This document shows positions 22,593-34,099 of a DNA stretch of 62,989 nucleotides, one piece after another. Location of the stretch: the NCBI GenBank assembly GCA_015680685.1, contig MNCI01016246.1, forward strand, positions 258,224 to 321,212, in the 5' to 3' direction. Positions within the stretch are counted from its first letter, which is position 1. Each line of letters opens with the position of its first letter. The notes below the pieces were generated by a model. It saw nothing but the letters and a program-made list of their open reading frames with translations. It had not been told where the DNA came from and did not search any database. A program made the translations under genes and the position numbers. Source of the stretch: Gnetum montanum (taxonomy: Eukaryota > Streptophyta > Gnetopsida > Gnetales > Gnetaceae).

Positions 22593-22990
22593 GGACTAAG
22601 AGAAAACTTGTCCTTGAGTGAACAAAAGTAGGATCATACTTCTCAAAAAATTGGAAATGTATGAAATTACTAATTGATTGACTGACTAACTAACACTCAG
22701 TGCCAAATTGTACAAAATTGGTGTCCATGACAACAAAATTAGATACCCTTACAAAAATGATGGAAAGTTTCCTTAGATTTCCAAAGACAAGGTGAAATTT
22801 AAATAGTGCTAGGAGGTGGAGGCTCCTAAGGCATTAAAGGTTCTTTGCTAGGCTCTAGCACTTGTAATGGTGGAAACAGTTGAGGATTAGAGACATATGA
22901 TGATGAGCTATATTACTCAATTATTTTTTTGATGCATGCACTTTACAAATCTAACAAGAATATTTGTTGATTTAGTAGCTAAAAAAGTAA
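22593..22990 (-). mobile_element. 3' internal end of element E
   Basis: On the minus strand this matches the end of element C (about 58980-59300): a proline-rich PPPP-type ORF3 tail, a spacer with ATGGACACCAATTTTGTA, and ACTCAAGGACAAG next to the LTR. The match fades near 22990, where the element is truncated or interrupted. Confidence 0.55.
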
Positions 22991-23830
22991 AGGGAAGGAT
23001 CAAATGAGTGTGTTGATCTAATTTTAAGTAATTTCTCCATGTGTTAGAAGGACAACACAAAGGCAATATAATGCATTAGCAGGGTAATTGGGAGAAGATA
23101 GAAAAAGAGTAGTTATTTTGCAAAGAGGTAGAGTCTTTGGAAAGAGATTTTTCAAATCACCAATAGCAAAGAGTGCTAACTATGCTAAGTAGTAGAGATA
23201 GCTAGAAATGTTGAGAAAGTCTTCAAAAACCTGAAGATGGAAAAATTTCAACCAACCATCTAAAAGGCTGATCCCTTTCTATTTTGGGATATCCTCCTAT
23301 TTATAGGCCAAAAATACCTCATAGATCATAAAGAAACGATGCATTGGGACGATTAGAATCTTCTAGATATGAAAATTAATGTGTAGACGTAAAGATCTAA
23401 TATCAAACGTTGAATGAAATATTGACACTAGATATTAAAGCGCTGAAAATGCTAAAAAAGTTAATTTTAACATCAAACATCAAAAGCAAATCTGACTTGG
23501 AAAGTCAAAATTAGATCTGACTTGGAACATCAAAATCTAGAGATAGAATTGATGCTAGAGCTGACATTGGACATCCAAACTAGAAGTGGCAAAGAATAAA
23601 TGAAGAATGACATTACTAATGACATAGAATGTCATTTTTGGAAATCTAAATATGGAGATCCAAAAGCTACATCCTAGATGACATAGAACATCAAATATAC
23701 ACTACTGCAGATTGCTTATTGTTATAAAGAAATAGATTGTACTTAGGACTTTGACTTATGTAGAAAAATGAAAGTGTGTATAATACATCCTATCAATCCT
23801 TTACTACCAACCTAACCAACCTCTACAACC
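22991..23830 (-). other. LTR-like or promoter-like stretch with TATA box, unassigned
   Basis: The minus strand carries GGCCTATAAATAGGAGGATA (about 23285-23304), a strong TATA context. Upstream of it (plus strand about 23410-23700) is a degenerate short-repeat field built on GATCTGACTTGGAA / CATCAAAAT / GACATAGAATGTCAT-like units. This resembles a U3 with enhancer repeats followed by a leader, but no LTR partner or boundaries were found. Confidence 0.35.
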
Positions 23831-24049
23831 TCCTCACTTTCATAAGCCCCATCTCCATACTACTATGTTTCATATCCTCTCATGCTTATGAACCTAGCTT
23901 GAAGATTTGGGCATGGAAAACACCTTGAATATTAATTATTAACATCTATAACTTAGCCTATAATACCTTCTTAAGGAATTGAAGATATACTAGAGGTAGT
24001 GATGTAATGTTACTTAGCTTTGTAATGGTAATTGTAACATTTAAGTTTT

Positions 24050-26300
24050 TGGCCAATATGAAACTTTTAGAAAGTAAACTCAAATGTCCATCTCCTTCAT
24101 AGATAAAATTCAACATGACCTTCTTTCTATCCACCATCCTTTAAAACTATAGGTATCTTAACCTTGCTTGCTAATCAAACCATCTACTTTCCTTCATTAA
24201 ATTGGATTAATTATCCTCTCCTCCTTAAACACACGTCCATGTCATGATGATTTTATTGCTAAGATTTTCATTTTCTTATGATCCCATGCCCATATTTTTC
24301 TAATGGACACTTTTGCTAAGCACCTATAGTGACATTTCTTTTCTTGTGCATGGAATATCTCTTTCATTATCTTCCTTTTGAAAACCACCACATTTCCTTC
24401 ACTAGTCCAATGTCATCCTATAAGCTTATGTACTATCTGTTTTAATTTTTATGTGAGAATCTTAGCTAACTACATAAGGATACTTCTTCTACAAATTATC
24501 AACCTTAGTCAAACTAGATTCATACTATAAAGATAAATCACCAATGGTACTATCATGATGCATGAGAACCTACATTGAGACAAAACCACTAAAAAAGTTC
24601 TCATAGTTGTTAAAATCAACATTGTAAAGGCCTATGATAATGTATCTTTAAAAACACTATTTGCAACTATGCACATGCTCAAATTTAAACAATGGTAACT
24701 TTCTCACATTTGGTTTATTCTCACCATCACAAAATATGTAATTCAAGTTTAAAGACAAAATAAAACATGAATTTAAAAAAATCAAGATCTTTGTTAGGGT
24801 GAACCCCTACCTTGTACATTTTCATTATAGTCTTCAAGCTTTGGATAGCTACAATCTTCATGTCAACCTTTTAAATTCATTTTCATGACTAGGCAACATC
24901 CAAAAATATGCAAATGACATCATGGTTCTTCTTAATACTTTCCATGTTGATACTTCTTGTCTCAAGAAGATTCTTTTCTTTGTCTTCTTAATTATCCGCA
25001 TCTACATTAATTAGTCCATGTCTACAATATACAACATTGATTATACTCCTAGACAGTTCATTCCCATCTTCAAGAATCATCAACAATACCTTTAAATCCC
25101 TATCATATACTTATCTTGAAATCCCTCTATTTATTGATTGGTCATGTTTATCATATTAAGATCTTATAATTACCACCCTACACCAATGATTGTTGGACTA
25201 GAATGATATGTATATGTTCTTAGCTAGCCATCTTTTCCTTGTAAAGTTAGTGTTGTAGGTGACCTCCATTTATGTTTCTACCACAATACATTTCCCAAAA
25301 GATCTTATTCATAAAGTTGATTATCTAGTTAGAAATTTTATTCAATCTAATTGTGATGTTTATTGGAAGGTACATTTGGTAATGTAGAACAAATGACTAA
25401 GCTAAAGAATCTACATATGTTTGGAATCCTTCACCTCTATTTTATAATTTTATGTTAATTATGTAACTTGGCCTTGAGGTGGCTTTCACAAGCTCACCCC
25501 CTCTACTTTTTATAACCATTCTTTTGTTCAAATATAACTTTTCTTGAAAACCAATAATCCATAAGCCTTCATGATTCTTTGCTCAACCCTAAATGACTAT
25601 CATCCCCTTCATGTAATACCTTTTAGTGACTATAAATGGATTGATATCATGTAGGATTAAAATTTCTTGCTCTAGCCTTGTGATTGTAAATGGTTTGCCA
25701 ACATTTGGGAAAACTCCATTCATTTCCTACATATAACTACAAATCAATTATTTGCAGCAAAACCACCATTTCTTGAGCCCATCACCTTTCTCTAGGTTCA
25801 CCACCTTTTACATTCTTGGCACACATTGTTCCACTCATACCTTCTTGATGTCATACTTGATCCATCTTTCCCCATCATCTTAGACTTGGAAATTACTCCA
25901 TAAGGCATTATTTAGGTGTAGACCCTACACTCTCTCTTATTTCCATCACCTTTCCCTTCCCTTGTAAATTCTTAGAGGACTTCAATCATCCTTTATTTGC
26001 AAGTGTTTCTTTGGATCTTGTTCCAATACTCTTTGCTTACTTGGGAATATTTGCATTGTTGCAATGTTATTGGCCCCAACCAATGCATGTTATGCTACCA
26101 CATTGATAAAATCATGTTACATATATTCAAGGATTATTCATACACCAATGATGCATATTATCATCTTGCAAAATTGCTCAATATTTAGGTAGATCTTACA
26201 TTGGCATTTCATTATCAACCACTTTTCCCTTGATGTTATGCATCTAATTAGAGTTCAATCCTCTCTTGGGATATGTGGTGCCAACACAACCATATTTTTT
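24050..26300 (+). mobile_element. L1-type LINE fragment
   Basis: Readable in shifting plus-strand frames. HPISLC...RILANYIR and LLQIINLSQTRF (about 24413-24520) match the RT entry region of plant L1 elements. INIVKAYDNVSL (about 24620) is the first catalytic block. YANDIMVLLNT (about 24905) corresponds to the catalytic YADD with D changed to N. The C-terminal zinc-binding region PNQCMLCYHIDKIMLHIFKD (26078-26140) matches the zf-RVT end, and a W..HN.IFFNN segment follows near 26270. No endonuclease domain is clear. The element is 5'-decayed and non-functional, and no poly-A tail or target duplication was found. Confidence 0.65.
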
Positions 26301-27204
26301 AATAATAGAAACTAGATTCATACCCTCTCACCTATCCAATTTGCTTAATGCACCATTGTAGTTTCTTGACTTTTTAGTGCACTACTCTATATCTTCCTAT
26401 TTTACATTGCCTCTCACTATCCCTATAGTATGAGTTGTATGATTATGCATCACAACTTGCTTGACATTATTGATGTCTTTTCTCTTTTTACCCTACTACT
26501 TATTAATCATACTTCAGTGATCAATAGCTCCTAGAAAAATATCCTCTCTAGGATTGATGTGAAAAGTATCAGCATTAATGAGGTAGCCATTGCTAAGATC
26601 ACTTGATTTCTCATCATTGGGAAATGCATTCACAAGAGCATGTGTATTGGCCATGAGGTGATGCAAGGTTTCTTTGTTAAAGTTCAGCATCACATTTCCC
26701 ATAAGGATGGATATCATATTACTAATCTCATAGGCTCTTTTGCCAACTTTCCAACTAGCTAACTTGAGATAACCTTAACAATCTATTGAATCTAAAAGAT
26801 GGTCCTATGTTCAACCTCCTAATCGTTTTGCTTAAAATTTTTTATTCCTCCTTGCATCCCCCCTTTGCTAATTGTATACCCATATGTGAGCATGAGGTCA
26901 TCCATAAGGCTCTCTCTGGAGACCAAAATATTACAGATAGTGACATCCTTCTAGATAAGCCCTCAAGCATGTTGACTACCTCTATTGTACTAGCACCATC
27001 AAGCACTAATGGGAAAATGCCCTCAACCATCAAGTTAGGTGAAGTACCATAATAATCAATGAGGAGCTCCCTTGGATTCCATAATCTAAACTCTTTTAAT
27101 TCCAAAAAATATCAATTTAAACAAGAAAGGAAATGTAAAATATCTATTCTTTCTCAAAATAAGAATTTACAAGTAGAAAGAAAGCATACACACATCCAAG
27201 AATA
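26301..27204. other. Unassigned region with antiparallel open stretches
   Basis: Both strands stay open over about 26786-27105 (plus 88 codons, minus 87 codons), and the minus strand again over 26514-26717 (67 codons). The minus reading includes GTSPNLMVEGIFPLVLDGAS and LEGLSRRMSLSVIF. I do not recognise either product. This could be LINE 3' sequence or another fragment between the LINE and element D. Confidence 0.35.
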
Positions 27205-27254
27205 GACAAAATATCCAATTCAGTTCTTACTATGCTCAAGTAAAGCAATCATAC

Positions 27255-29570
27255 ACATAAGGATAAAGACCAATGTCGATACCAACATTGCCCAAATATC
27301 TACCAAGTCCAACATAGAGGTAAGAAAACTATGGCTATAAAGGACCTATGGAACAAGTAAGAAAGAATATAGTGGATTATTTATAGCTGAGAAGATTTAC
27401 TTCAAAATTGGCATGTACCATCTCTTTCCAAAAAAAATACTAAATAGAATTTCCCCCTATTCCACCATAAGAAGCACTATATGAATGGGGAAATTTCAAG
27501 CTAACATAGCTCATCTGCTATTCTTGAAAATCCAAAGAACATTTTAGGAGAATAAGAAAAGGAAACTTACACTACCATTTCGTTATATCATCATAAGATT
27601 GGGTTGACAAGCATGAATATTAGGCTACACCAATGATGTACTTTGCAAAGCTCAATATACCTTGTATGCTAAAATCTCTAAACCAATGTCACCAAAGTAA
27701 GATCAAGTGGAGAAGCTAGCAGGCACTAAGGGAGTAGTAGGTTCTACACTAGCAAGAAACATCCTAGCTACGAGAATGGAATAAGTAGAACCCAATGGAT
27801 CAAAACTAGCCGCTGCTGATAAAGTAAGATAGAGTGCTCCTTCATCACAACATGATTATAGATGCTTGATGAGCCATTTGCAACATATTGTTGAAATAAT
27901 AAGTTGGGGAAGCCATAAGTTCTCATGCATGTATAGAGTATGGGAAAATCTTAATAAGCCTGTCATATCAACAAGACTTGCAAGTAATCAAATCTCATTG
28001 TAGGTAAGAAAGGATGAGCACTAGACAAAACAAATATCTGGAAATGCTGCATACTTTCATGTAATGTTGAAAATAGAAGAAGGAGCCATAGTAGTGGTAA
28101 TACAACATAAGGATGTAGTAGGAGTAGCCGAAGTCATCATTGATAATATAAAAGAATCCGTTAATGTTCCCATTGTATCAGTGGCTAATATTGCTAGACC
28201 AAGATATGTAGAAATCCTAGCTAGAATGTCCCCCTTAGCAGACCATGAAGACATATTGAATTGACTACTGAAGATAAAACAAGTGATGAAAAATATTTTC
28301 AACATTCCTAGTAATATCACTATGCTTTAGTTAGAACTCGTGTCAACCAAGAATAAATTGATCTTGGTTGAAACAAAAATGCAACATTTTGAAAATGAAA
28401 TACATAGGTTATAGGAGGAACTAGCTGCATTGAGAGTACTGAGAGTAGAAAGGAAAGAAACTGCACAATACATTACACCTAACTAGCTGGATCAATTTAG
28501 GAATTAATATATTGACTAATTAATGGCCAAGTACACCTAGATGGAGATGAAGATAGAGAAGGAAATATGGAATGCTTTAGTGGTAGATGCCAAAATCCTA
28601 AGTATGCTAGAAGAAGAAAATCAGAGAATTGCTATAGAGAATGTAAGGATAACAAACATAGAGAAACATAAGAATGTGCTAGAAGAGAGCATCCATCAAC
28701 TAAGAAAGTAGTTTTCTTGACTCAACCTTAACATCATAAAATTGACTAAAGAAAATAGAACCTTGTCCATGGAAGAAGTTCATGTTGTACACTAGAAATT
28801 AGCCATCAAGATCGTCATGTGAAAAAATGAGGCAAAGAAGCATGAATGAATAAAGGAGCATTTCAAAAATCAAGTGAACATGTACAAGAATATTCATGAG
28901 AAGTTGATCTAGATGGTTAAAGCAAAAATCAATTCTATCACAACACAAACACTTGATTGGTAATCCATCTTGGACAATCTTGCTCATGTACACCAAGCTG
29001 AAATCAAGAACAAATACTTGTAGATTGAAGATCTAATAGAGTACATGGGGCTAGAAAATCTCTAATATGCTAACTTAGTTATGTTAATGGAAGGCAAGTC
29101 CAAACTAGGGCTAGAGTAGCAAGTGGTCATAGTTTATGTAATTTATGAGAAGAAGTTTGCAAATAGAAAGGATGCACAATAGACACTTCACATAGAAAAA
29201 TTTGAGTTATAAGTATTCAAAGCTAGCTACAAGGATAAAAAGGATGTAGCAGCAAACCTAGTTAGAAGAATGATTGATTACCAAGAACTAAGGAAAGTAT
29301 CCAAGGCTTTTGAAAACGAAAGGAGGTAGTTTACGACATGGTATGTGAAAGCCAACAAAATGATCCCATAGTTGCTATGTTCTTAGGAAGTACTAACTAC
29401 AGTAACTATTGCTGAATTTCCCTACATGGTACATGATCCAAGATTAGAAGAAGAAAAGCTCAAGTACTACTCAACAATTATTAGTTTTCGAATCCCAATG
29501 ATAAAGGACAGGAGTCGATGCAGGAGCCACCATTGCCTGGAACATTAAAACTATGTCAAGCTTTAATGTT
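27255..29570 (+). pseudogene. Long 3' ORF (ORF3) remnant of element D
   Basis: A single frame can be read over most of the length, with many stops where B or C have coding codons. AEKIYFKIGMYHLFPKK (about 27390) and ILGYTNDV belong to the N-terminal domain. FHVMLKIEEGAIVVVIQHKD through VANIARPRYVEILARM (28053-28230) is the middle block, open for 66 codons at 28064-28264. About 28330-29290 is coiled-coil-like with many Lys/Glu/Leu heptads. RRMIDYQELRKVSKAFENE, TTWYVKANKMIP and MVHDPRLEEEKLKYY (29265-29470) are the C-terminal block shared with B and C. Most stops fall where Gln or Trp is expected. Function unknown. Confidence 0.6.
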
Positions 29571-29774
29571 TTTTTTTATATGTTTTTGTCATATGTGTTA
29601 ATCCTGTGTTGCTTGAAAATTTTGTAAACACCACTCAAATCATAATGGAGTATTCATAGTAGAGTCATTTATGTATATAAGTGATAATGTCAAAGTATGT
29701 ACATAACCCTTCAAATTTGTAAAGAACTCTATCCTCCTTTTATTTTAACTCAAGGACAAGTTTTTCGTTAGTCA

Positions 29775-30620
29775 TGAGGGTACGATAAAACCTTTCTATA
29801 TGATCCTATGATATCGTAGCTCTACATACATCATTGTAGATACAATATAGTAGGTCATGATCATGCCTATAAATGCCAATCCACTATTGCATCATAATAA
29901 CAACTTTTTGCCAACACTCAGTAAAATTCTTGTAGTTTGTTTTTGTGAATTAGAATTAGAGTGAATGCCTACAATGGAGTGGATTATAGTTGTTCAAAAT
30001 CATTATTCAAGTGGATTATTCCTAGGCATAATTCATGAATGGAAATAAAGATCAAGATTATCTTTCATCATTGCAACAATTTGTTTAGCATAATTTTACT
30101 TTTCATCATGTTTACTTCTATTAAGTCATTTACTTTTATGAAGTCCTTTAATTTTTTAATGTCTCTTAGTAAGGTAGAATATGTACAACTGGTTTCAAGC
30201 ATAAAGTGTATTTGTTTGATAATCGAGTAGTGACTTTTCTCAATAGTGAAGTTACTTGGTAAAGCCAGCAATAGTTGCATTAGCCCAAGGTATGTATGGA
30301 ATATTATAAATGGATACTTATCACCAATAGGATAGAATAGTTTTACATTTTCATTGTACTTACACTTAGAATTTATAATCATTTTTACCATGTCAGCACT
30401 TAGGATATTTCTAGTCAAAAAACATTAGTATATCATATACCTCAATAAGACTTAAACCATACAATTTGTACCTCACTAACTCTAAGTGGAAAGACAACAA
30501 TCATGAATTGAACATCAACTACTAGTATACTTACATTGCCCAACCAAGGATTACGATCTGGTCACGCGTGAATACTTGTAACTTATATGATTGAGTGTTT
30601 GAAGGTCCAACCACTCATCA
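29775..30620 (+). repeat. 3' LTR of element D (846 bp)
   Basis: It starts TGAGGGTACGATAAAAC after ACTCAAGGACAAG and ends CCACTCATCA. Shares TATAAATGCCAAT (about 29870), the GGAAATAAAGATCAAG downstream block and the CACGCGTGAATACTTGTAAC end block with the B LTRs, but is clearly more diverged than those two are from each other. Confidence 0.8.
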
Positions 30621-31189
30621 AGTCTAAAATAACAAATCTATAAATAAGATTAAACAAAATAGAATTCCTTGAGATAACCAAAGGCAACACTTGTCATGTA
30701 GTGTTCCAATTCCTTGAGATAGATCAAGGATGGATCATATATTTCATGGATTCTATTGTAGGTTTTGGCAAGTTTGTACTAGAGATAAGTTTGTTGATCC
30801 ATTAGGGGGTCAAGAGAGTGCCATTGCAAAGAATTATATTTTAACTTTGGCAAAGATGTTGGGGACAAGTCTAAAGAACACTTCTTGCATTACAAGCATT
30901 TTATATAACCCTTAGTATAATTGAGAACATTTTTCCATGGAAACAAAACCAACAATCTTTGAAGCCTTCTATGGTTGAATCATTTTGTGCATGAAGGTTC
31001 ATGTTGCTACATAATTCTTTTCTTTTCTTTTTTTTTTAATTGCATAATGTACCTTTCATAAGTAGGAATTATGTAATTCCAGTTCTTTTACAGGGATTAT
31101 TTTTTGAGTTTTTATTATATTTTACCTTTAAAAAAAATTTTATTATTGGAAATGGAAATAGAAATATTTAATTACATCCTTGTGAGACC
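30621..31189. other. No gene recognised
   Basis: AT-rich DNA. 30730-30915 is a 61-codon open stretch with no recognisable motif. A T-rich run lies at about 31020-31040. Confidence 0.4.
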
Positions 31190-31420
31190 ACAAGGGTCGA
31201 TAGGATAAAAAAAATTATTAAAAGGCTTTGATATAGTCATGATGGTTATTGAACACCTTATAAAGAAAACAACTCAAAATTGACATGTTTGGCTCAAACA
31301 AATGCAGCAAAGTTGTTGCGTGAAAATTATATTCAAGTTTAAGAGCATTAAAGAAAGGACAATATAGAACAAAATGAGTTGTTAATATACCTTTTTATAT
31401 GTGCTTTTAATAATAATGTG
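31190..31420 (-). pseudogene. Possible LINE C-terminal remnant
   Basis: The minus strand reads HFVLYCPFFNALKLEYNFH and then LLHLFEPNMSILSCFLYKVF, resembling the H...C zinc-binding tail of some LINE proteins. Only about 55 codons, with no upstream RT recognised. Weak call. Confidence 0.3.
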
Positions 31421-32089
31421 GGTATATATTTTTATCTTCTTTATTCTAGGTATCAATTTTATCAATGTTAAACCCTAAAACTATTTTACTATATGTATCT
31501 TAATATTTTGTAGAACTTGAGTGGTTCAAGCTAAATGTTTAACCTAAAGAGTTTTTACATGATTTTGGTAAAAAAGTTTCAAAATATAGAAGGAAACTAT
31601 TTTAAAATTTTTATTCAAATGATTGCTGAAGGTTTGATAAAATTTATACTAAAATGATAATAGATTTGAGATTGCTAATTGGCTAGTGATCATTTTATTG
31701 AATGTTAGTTATAAAATTAACACTAATGTTTTTTCTTTATAAGTTTAAATACATTTACCTCAATGAGTCGAAGAAGAAGGTAATATTATCCTCTTACTTC
31801 TTATGTTTTTATTCTTACTACGAAACCTTTTTGTTATGTTTAAAATATTATCTTTCTCAAAACAAACAAGATCATAGTTTTATCTTTAGGGACCATAAAA
31901 TGCTAATTTATTAATATCCACAAACTTTTTTTCTTTATTATTAAGAGTAGTAAAAATAACTTGTGTACTCTTCATTATTTTATTCAAGTTTATTGTAAAG
32001 CCTCTAGTTTTATTGTTAATATAAGCTTGGAAACATTTCATATATATAAAATTTATGAGTTTCTTTGGAGATGGTTCAATTACTACCTT
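31421..32089. other. No gene recognised
   Basis: Very AT-rich DNA. An open plus-strand stretch at 31702-31914 is low in complexity and lacks motifs. Confidence 0.4.
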
Positions 32090-32670
32090 TTGAGTTATAA
32101 CTCTATTTGATATTTCTTTTTAACCCTTGACTTTTTTAGATTAAATAGCTTGAAAAAACATAGAACTTTAAAATATTTTTTAGATGAAGTATCAAAATCT
32201 TGTGTCCATTTATGAATAATCAACACTACATGCTTATGTATAAATGATCCTATATTTAGGGCATATTGCACTATCAAAGCATTACCTAGCTCAACAAGTA
32301 GAAAACAGTAAGGATTTTACCTCACATAAATGACTTGAATTTTTTGTTTCTATATCACATCATTTAATTGCAAAGTGAAACTTATGAAGTGGATAACCCA
32401 AAATTTAAATGATCAAATGTCATGTTATGACTCATATACATCATCAAAAAGAACAAAATTAGGTGTTTTATTTACATGAACATTAATAAAATATGGCATT
32501 AAAAATTTATGATCTTTAGTTAGTAAAAGTACATTATGAGAATTAATAGAAAGTTCTGCATTAGTAAAAGATATCATTAGTAAGAGAAGTTCAGGAAAAT
32601 TTCGAATCCCCTTTAGAGGAATGATAATTCTAGAGAAATTAGATTCACTTGTGCAACCCTCAAGATTCAT
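32090..32670 (-). repeat. Unidentified dispersed repeat R1, copy 2
   Basis: Same family as 7830-8250, and extended here to 32670 by an 81-codon minus-strand open stretch with ELLLLMISFTNAELSIN and TPNFVLFDDVYES. The TPNF.L.DD motif is shared with copy 1. Another open stretch (32095-32277) holds KYFKVLCFFKLFNL. Likely decayed coding DNA of an unrecognised retroelement. Confidence 0.45.
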
Positions 32671-32949
32671 AAAATTTCAAACACTTGCCTTCAAAAGGAA
32701 ACCCTCTATATATTTACAAACTTCAAACACTTAGTTTGTACAAAGAAACTGTGGAAAATTTCAAACTCTTAGCTTGTAGAATATAAATTTAACCCATTGT
32801 ATACCTTCAAACATCATGTATTGTATTATATTCAAAAAATAAGTATCATGAATAAGCTATATTCTATTGATACTTTCTATCATTTAATCCATATCTTGGA
32901 GAATCAGAAGAATCATCTTACCTTGTTGTCTATGATTTAAATATTCATT
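32671..32949. other. No gene recognised
   Basis: AT-rich. A short imperfect repeat (TTCAAACACTTAGTTTGTA / TTCAAACTCTTAGCTTGTA) lies at about 32724-32780. Confidence 0.4.
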
Positions 32950-33300
32950 ATCATCATAACCTTGTCCCAACAAAATGGGGTTGGCTACATGAACTCTTCT
33001 TGGCCATTCACTTCTATGAAGAGCTATATGTTTGTTTATTTATAATTTCTTGATATCCTCTTTAATCTTTTTTATGATGTCTTTTTTGGTGTTTCTTTTA
33101 GTGGCTTTTGGGAACAATGATGTAGCAACCTTTTTTATATAACCTCATTGCCTAGTATTCCTTGCACATGACTAAACCATGATTTAGATATTATTTTGCT
33201 AATTTTATTTTGTAATATAGTTATAAGAAGAGGTGGAGACTCTCAATCTTGAAACTATTTTAACTATACGTAACCCTCACCCTCCATACTTTTCAAACAA
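32950..33300 (-). mobile_element. RTE-type LINE 3' end, copy 3
   Basis: The minus strand reads a decayed C-terminus (HGLVMCKEY, then INKHIALHRSEWPRRVHVAN), typical of the end of plant RTE ORF2, followed by ATGATGATAA-type tail sequence (plus strand about 32945-32958). It serves as an uninterrupted reference for the copy split by element B. Confidence 0.65.
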
Positions 33301-33575
33301 TAAGCTAATCACTTTAATCATATCTCACAAGCCCATAATGAAAAGAAAAGAAGCTTTAAAATGGATTTAAAATAGCTTTATGACATAAAAAAAGACTTAT
33401 TAAGTATAATCAAAGAAATGTTATTTTTATTTTTTAATCACAAGCAATGAATTTTCCTATACATTGACTTAGAAATTTGAAATTTCATTTTCATCATTAT
33501 CCCCTGTTTTCTTATGTCTAGATATGAACCCAACATCAAGTTTGATCTACTTTTTTAATAATATCTACAAAAGCT
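33301..33575. other. No gene recognised; left flank of element F
   Basis: AT-rich DNA up to the 113-bp repeat that adjoins element F. If that repeat is a duplication of the receptor-kinase 3' end, this stretch was originally downstream of that gene. Confidence 0.4.
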
Positions 33576-33688
33576 GAAAGTATGGAAGACTGTATGTTAG
33601 AAATGTGTACAGACAGCAGCTTTCCAACTTACATGTAATGTTCAGCATCACACAAGTTCAAATTCAGGCCCATATTCAACATAATTTT
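33576..33688 (-). repeat. Flanking direct repeat, left copy (3' end of receptor-kinase pseudogene)
   Basis: Begins GAAAGTATGGAAGACTGTAT and ends AATTTT at the LTR. It repeats 38421-38534, the other side of element F. On the minus strand it holds the last codons (EYGPEFELV), the TGA and about 70 bp of 3' flank of the kinase pseudogene. The copies differ at scattered positions. Confidence 0.8.
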
Positions 33689-34060
33689 GTTAGTAGATCT
33701 GATAGCAAAATATGAAATGAGATGAAAATAAAGAGCAATGGAACCATAGGCAAATGTAGAAGGATCTTATTATCAAAAATGGAAATAACAAGCTTCTCTC
33801 TTCATCACAAGGAGAGAACAAGAAGAAGCCTCTCTCTCATGCAATAGGAGAATGTAAGAGTGGGATGCAAAGGGGATGTCTATGATGGATCTGAATTGAG
33901 GTGAGGGAGGTCCCTTTTATATTGGTAAAGTGACCCTTAAATAACTAATGATAACCACCCTCTATTTTAATAACCATAGGCAAATTTTAGCGAGATAACC
34001 ATAGCCGAATTTTAGCATGATAACCATAGCCTAAATTTATCATGATAACTATGGCCAACA
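33688..34060 (-). repeat. 3' LTR of element F
   Basis: On the minus strand it runs TGTTGGCCATAG ... GATCTACTAACA. It contains about three to four copies of a 25-bp unit based on ATAACCATAGCC.AATTTTAG (about 33950-34055), where the other LTR has one. Confidence 0.85.
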
Positions 34061-34075
34061 ATCTCCCACTTGGAG
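34061..34075 (-). promoter_or_regulatory. Polypurine tract of element F
   Basis: The minus strand reads CTCCAAGTGGGAGAT directly before the TGTTGG of the 3' LTR, the standard copia arrangement. Confidence 0.8.
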
Positions 34076-34099
34076 ATTTTGATTGAGGATCAATTATAT

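Larger units (their letters stand above)
27205..30620 (+). mobile_element. LTR retrotransposon D, 3' half only (B family)
   Basis: It contains ORF3 and a 3' LTR like element B but no gag, protease, pol or 5' LTR. Similarity to B begins near 27200-27260, just after the unassigned block that follows the LINE, so the 5' part was lost by deletion or by the neighbouring insertion. The 5 bases after the LTR are AGTCT (30621-30625); no matching left copy was found. Confidence 0.7.
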
